Positions 6,590-6,934 of a stretch of DNA of 6,934 bases are shown piece after piece. The notes beneath the pieces are model-generated. The model ran no database searches. It saw only the letters and a program-made list of their open reading frames with translations, and was not told where the DNA came from. The position numbers were made by a program, and so were the translations under genes. Source of the DNA: Winogradskyella sp. (GTDB lineage Bacteria; Bacteroidota; Bacteroidia; Flavobacteriales; Flavobacteriaceae). The stretch spans positions 1 to 6,934 of the forward strand of contig JASBSE010000262.1 in NCBI GenBank assembly GCA_030149115.1. The letters run 5' to 3'. Positions within the stretch are counted from its first letter, which is position 1; every line of letters starts with the position of its first letter.

Positions 6590-6620
6590 TTGGTTTAAAC
6601 TAAGCGTATACGTATTTTTG
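6590..6620 (+). promoter_or_regulatory. Flavobacterial promoter for sucC
   Basis: TTG at 6590-6592 and TATTTTTG at 6613-6620 match the Bacteroidota consensus TTG-N(17-23)-TAnnTTTG exactly, with a 20-base spacer. The -7 element ends 26 bases before the sucC ATG, leaving a leader of about 20 bases. This supports sucC being transcribed independently of the ACT-domain gene. Confidence 0.7.
6593..6612. repeat. Two perfect 8-base palindromes filling the sucC promoter spacer
   Basis: GTTTAAAC (6593-6600) and CGTATACG (6605-6612) are both perfect palindromes, separated by TAAG. Together they make up the whole 20-base spacer between the -33 and -7 elements of the sucC promoter. They are candidate sites for a dimeric regulator that would block RNA polymerase; no known regulator is recognised. 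Confidence 0.5.
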
Positions 6621-6646
6621 CGTAACGAATTAATTTCAGATCACAC

Positions 6647-6934
6647 ATGAATTTACACGAATATCAAGGAAAAGAATTACTAAACAGCTTTGGAGTGCGC
6701 ATTCAACGCGGAATTGTGGCTCGAACTGCTGATGAGGCTGTAGAAGCAGCTAAGAAATTAACTGAAGAAACAGGCACAGGTTGGCATGTTATTAAAGCTC
6801 AGGTTCATGCTGGTGGACGTGGAAAAGGTGGAGGTGTAAAACTTGCCAAAAATTTAGATGAGGTTAAAGATCTTGCTGGTCAAATCATCGGAATGAATTT
6901 GGTAACACCACAAACCTCTGCAGAAGGTAAAAAA
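6647..6934 (+). CDS. sucC: Succinyl-CoA synthetase (ADP-forming) beta subunit, 3'-truncated
   Basis: The first 96 codons are present and the gene runs off the window. The product starts MNLHEYQGKELL, the standard SucC opening, and continues with WHVIKAQVHAGGRGKGGGVKLA (split here at residues 46-67 for its key positions: Lys50, Gly57, Arg58, Gly59), the N-terminal part of the ATP-grasp nucleotide site, then the family-typical MNLVTPQT (83-90). With SucD it converts succinyl-CoA to succinate with formation of ATP or GTP in the TCA cycle, in the cytoplasm. The full protein is normally a little under 400 residues. The ATG at 6647 agrees exactly with the E. coli-type N-terminus. There is no Shine-Dalgarno sequence, and a consensus flavobacterial promoter lies just upstream, so it is probably its own transcription unit, with sucD possibly further along. 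Confidence 0.97.
   Translation, partial: MNLHEYQGKELLNSFGVRIQRGIVARTADEAVEAAKKLTEETGTGWHVIKAQVHAGGRGKGGGVKLAKNLDEVKDLAGQIIGMNLVTPQTSAEGKK

Overview
The window is AT-rich chromosomal DNA that looks like a marine-type member of the Flavobacteriaceae (phylum Bacteroidota). The grounds are a DUF6090-type membrane protein with the family hallmark, the flavobacterial promoter form TTG-N(17-23)-TAnnTTTG upstream of sucC (and, less exactly, lysA), the near absence of Shine-Dalgarno sequences, and the histidine-kinase and ACT-protein types present. I see no mobile element, CRISPR array, tRNA or rRNA. The gene content is mostly ordinary housekeeping and signalling.

Layout. Positions 1-1991 (+) hold the end of a secreted protein of unknown function (5' end outside the window), then, 5 bases later, an exported M28-family zinc metallopeptidase resembling carboxypeptidase Q. 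Convergent to these, 2000-2844 (-) encodes a DUF6090-type single-pass membrane protein, preceded by a previously easy-to-miss 37-residue hydrophobic/basic small ORF 5 bases upstream. Positions 2924-4422 (-) carry a two-gene signalling operon: a soluble PAS-domain histidine kinase whose stop codon overlaps (ATGA) the start of a receiver-only response regulator; a weak hairpin plus T-run follows it. Positions 4571-5776 (-) encode diaminopimelate decarboxylase LysA, the last step of lysine synthesis. Divergent from lysA across 105 bases lies a 220-residue protein with a helical, possibly winged-helix N-terminus and a C-terminal ACT domain (5882-6544, +). The window ends inside sucC, the succinyl-CoA synthetase beta subunit (6647 onward, +).

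How they may work together. The first two genes are probably co-transcribed and act outside the cytoplasm on peptides. The kinase and receiver form a phosphorelay whose output lies elsewhere, because neither protein has a DNA-binding or enzymatic output domain. The ACT protein beside lysA is the best candidate for something under-described: it could sense an amino acid, perhaps lysine, and regulate this locus, and a palindrome sits just in front of its start codon. The sucC promoter is also unusual in that its -33/-7 spacer is built from two perfect 8-base palindromes. These regulatory ideas are inferences from layout.
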